Assembly: GCF_036245865.1 (NCBI RefSeq)
Contig: NZ_BTTW01000001.1
Span: 1,364,001 to 1,428,000 of the forward strand
Origin: Corallococcus caeni
GTDB taxonomy: Bacteria > Myxococcota > Myxococcia > Myxococcales > Myxococcaceae
DNA length: 64,000 bases
Reading direction: 5' to 3'
In this document: positions 63,063 through 64,000 of the stretch, piece by piece
Layout: each line of letters opens with the position of its first letter
Numbering within the stretch: position 1 is the first letter of the stretch
Made by a program: the position numbers and the translations under genes
Notes under the pieces: model-generated
Database searches by the model: none
What the model saw: the letters and a program-made list of their open reading frames with translations, nothing else
Told to the model about the DNA's origin: nothing

Positions 63063-64000
63063 GCGGCCCTCCGGCGCGAAGGGATGAGCGCCATGCCCAG
63101 CACCAGCAGCGCCAGCCCGGGGATGGCGAACAGCTGGAAGCGCTCGTCGTAGCGGACCGTCACGCGGCTCTCCAGCTCGCTCTTCTGGAGCTGATCGATG
63201 CGCTCCACCACCTGCCCCATCGCCACGCCGTTGGGCTGGTAGAAGAAGGCGCCGCCCGTGGCGTCCGCGATGGCCGTGAGCCCCGCCCGGTCAAGGCGCG
63301 TGATGACGGTGTCGCCGTTGGAGTCCTTCTTGTAGTCCACGAACTCGCCGCGCCGGTCGTAGACGGGGATGGGCTCACCGGCATCCGAGCCCACGCCCAC
63401 CGCGAGCACCTGGACGTGCGCGTCCTTGAGCGCGTCGGTGGCCTCGCGCACCTCGCCCGTGAGGTCCTCGCCGTCCGACAGCAGCACCACCACGCGCTCC
63501 TTGGAGCCCCGGTCCGCGTTGTCCAGCACCTGCTTGGCCAGCTTCAGCGCCGCGCCCACGTTGGTGCCGCCCTGGGGCATCACGTCCGGATCCACCGCGC
63601 GCAGGAACAGCTTCACCGCCGAGTAGTCCGACGTGAGCGGCGACTGCACGAACGCATCCCCGGCGAACACCACCAAGCCCGCGCGGTCGCCCTTCAGCTC
63701 GTCCAGCAGCGTGTTGAGCTCCAGCCGCGCGCGGTCCAGCCGGCTGGGCTGCACGTCGCGCGCGAGCATGGACTTGGACGCGTCCAGCGCCACCACCACG
63801 TCGATGCCCCGGCGCTTCGTCAATTCGCTCTTCGTGCCGCACTGGGGCTGCGCGAGCGCGAGCCCGAACAGCATCAGGCCCAGCCCATACAGGCCGCCCT
63901 GCACCGCCGGCCGCCACACGGACACGCCGGGCGCGAGCGTCGCCACGTGGCGCTCCGCGATGAGCGCCGACAGCCGCGTCCTGCGGCCCATCGCCTTGAG
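63059..64000 (-). CDS. batB: BatB/BatA: von Willebrand factor A domain membrane protein (5' end missing)
   Basis: At least 314 residues are open to the right edge; the N-terminus lies beyond 64000. The first visible part has a membrane helix (GGLYGLGLMLFGLALAQ), then a VWA domain with MIDAS motif DASKS, the GGTN Thr site, and LSDGED; a second helix (LFAIPGLALLVLGMALI) ends the protein. Stop overlaps the batC ATG. In the family this protein is anchored in the membrane and faces the periplasm or cytoplasm through its MIDAS domain. Place in order makes it BatB. Confidence 0.9.
   Translation of the reverse strand, partial: LKAMGRRTRLSALIAERHVATLAPGVSVWRPAVQGGLYGLGLMLFGLALAQPQCGTKSELTKRRGIDVVVALDASKSMLARDVQPSRLDRARLELNTLLDELKGDRAGLVVFAGDAFVQSPLTSDYSAVKLFLRAVDPDVMPQGGTNVGAALKLAKQVLDNADRGSKERVVVLLSDGEDLTGEVREATDALKDAHVQVLAVGVGSDAGEPIPVYDRRGEFVDYKKDSNGDTVITRLDRAGLTAIADATGGAFFYQPNGVAMGQVVERIDQLQKSELESRVTVRYDERFQLFAIPGLALLVLGMALIPSRRRAA

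Overview
This window is chromosomal DNA from a myxobacterium, most likely a Myxococcaceae member close to Corallococcus or Myxococcus. The G+C content is very high (near 70% by eye) and GTG starts are common. The window carries the HMGA-like regulator gene carD followed by its partner carG, a Ser/Thr kinase with an HRDVSPQN catalytic loop and a PEGA domain, two PilZ genes, and a non-flagellar type III secretion (T3SS) export operon of the kind described in Myxococcales. I see no insertion sequence, prophage, integrase, CRISPR array, rRNA or tRNA. Coding strand choice and base composition are uniform throughout.

Layout. 1-15.1 kb (minus strand) is the division and cell wall (dcw) cluster: mraZ, a STAS-domain gene, rsmH, ftsL, ftsI, murE, murF, mraY, murD, ftsW, murG, murC, murB and the start of ddl. 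Most junctions overlap by 1-4 nt. A promoter and MraZ-type repeats lie upstream of mraZ. 15.3-27.8 kb holds a double PilZ protein, a long acyl-CoA dehydrogenase, a lipoprotein, the Ser/Thr kinase, a small exported protein, carD-carG, two membrane protein genes (one a GT39-like glycosyltransferase), a tandemly duplicated lipoprotein pair and an exported Glu/Arg coiled-coil protein. 28-33 kb is an amine/aldehyde metabolism cluster: Fe-dependent alcohol dehydrogenase, glutamine synthetase-like ligase, aldehyde dehydrogenase and a divergent class I glutamine amidotransferase. 33.2-38.9 kb holds a lipase-like hydrolase, a hypothetical protein, an AI-2E family transporter, a hybrid histidine kinase with two kinase cores and a Cys-rich lipoprotein.

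38.9-49.4 kb is information processing: rho, ligA, acyP, a DUF3052-like gene, an RNase E/G with a very large insertion, a YihY-family membrane protein and an IHF/HU-type DNA-binding protein. 49.4-58.3 kb (minus) is the T3SS operon. In transcription order it reads needle-like sctF, sctI, sctJ, a FliG-like gene, sctQ, a FliO-like gene, then sctR, S, T, U and V. It is bounded on both sides and lacks ATPase, stator and secretin genes. 58.5-59.3 kb has a single PilZ protein and a single-domain response regulator. 59.4-64 kb (minus) is a bat operon (batB-batC-batD-batE), cut by the right edge.

The most interesting parts are the T3SS operon, where a FliO homologue and flagellar gene order sit beside a candidate needle subunit, and the RNase E/G, Rho and CarD proteins, which all carry long charged low-complexity segments.
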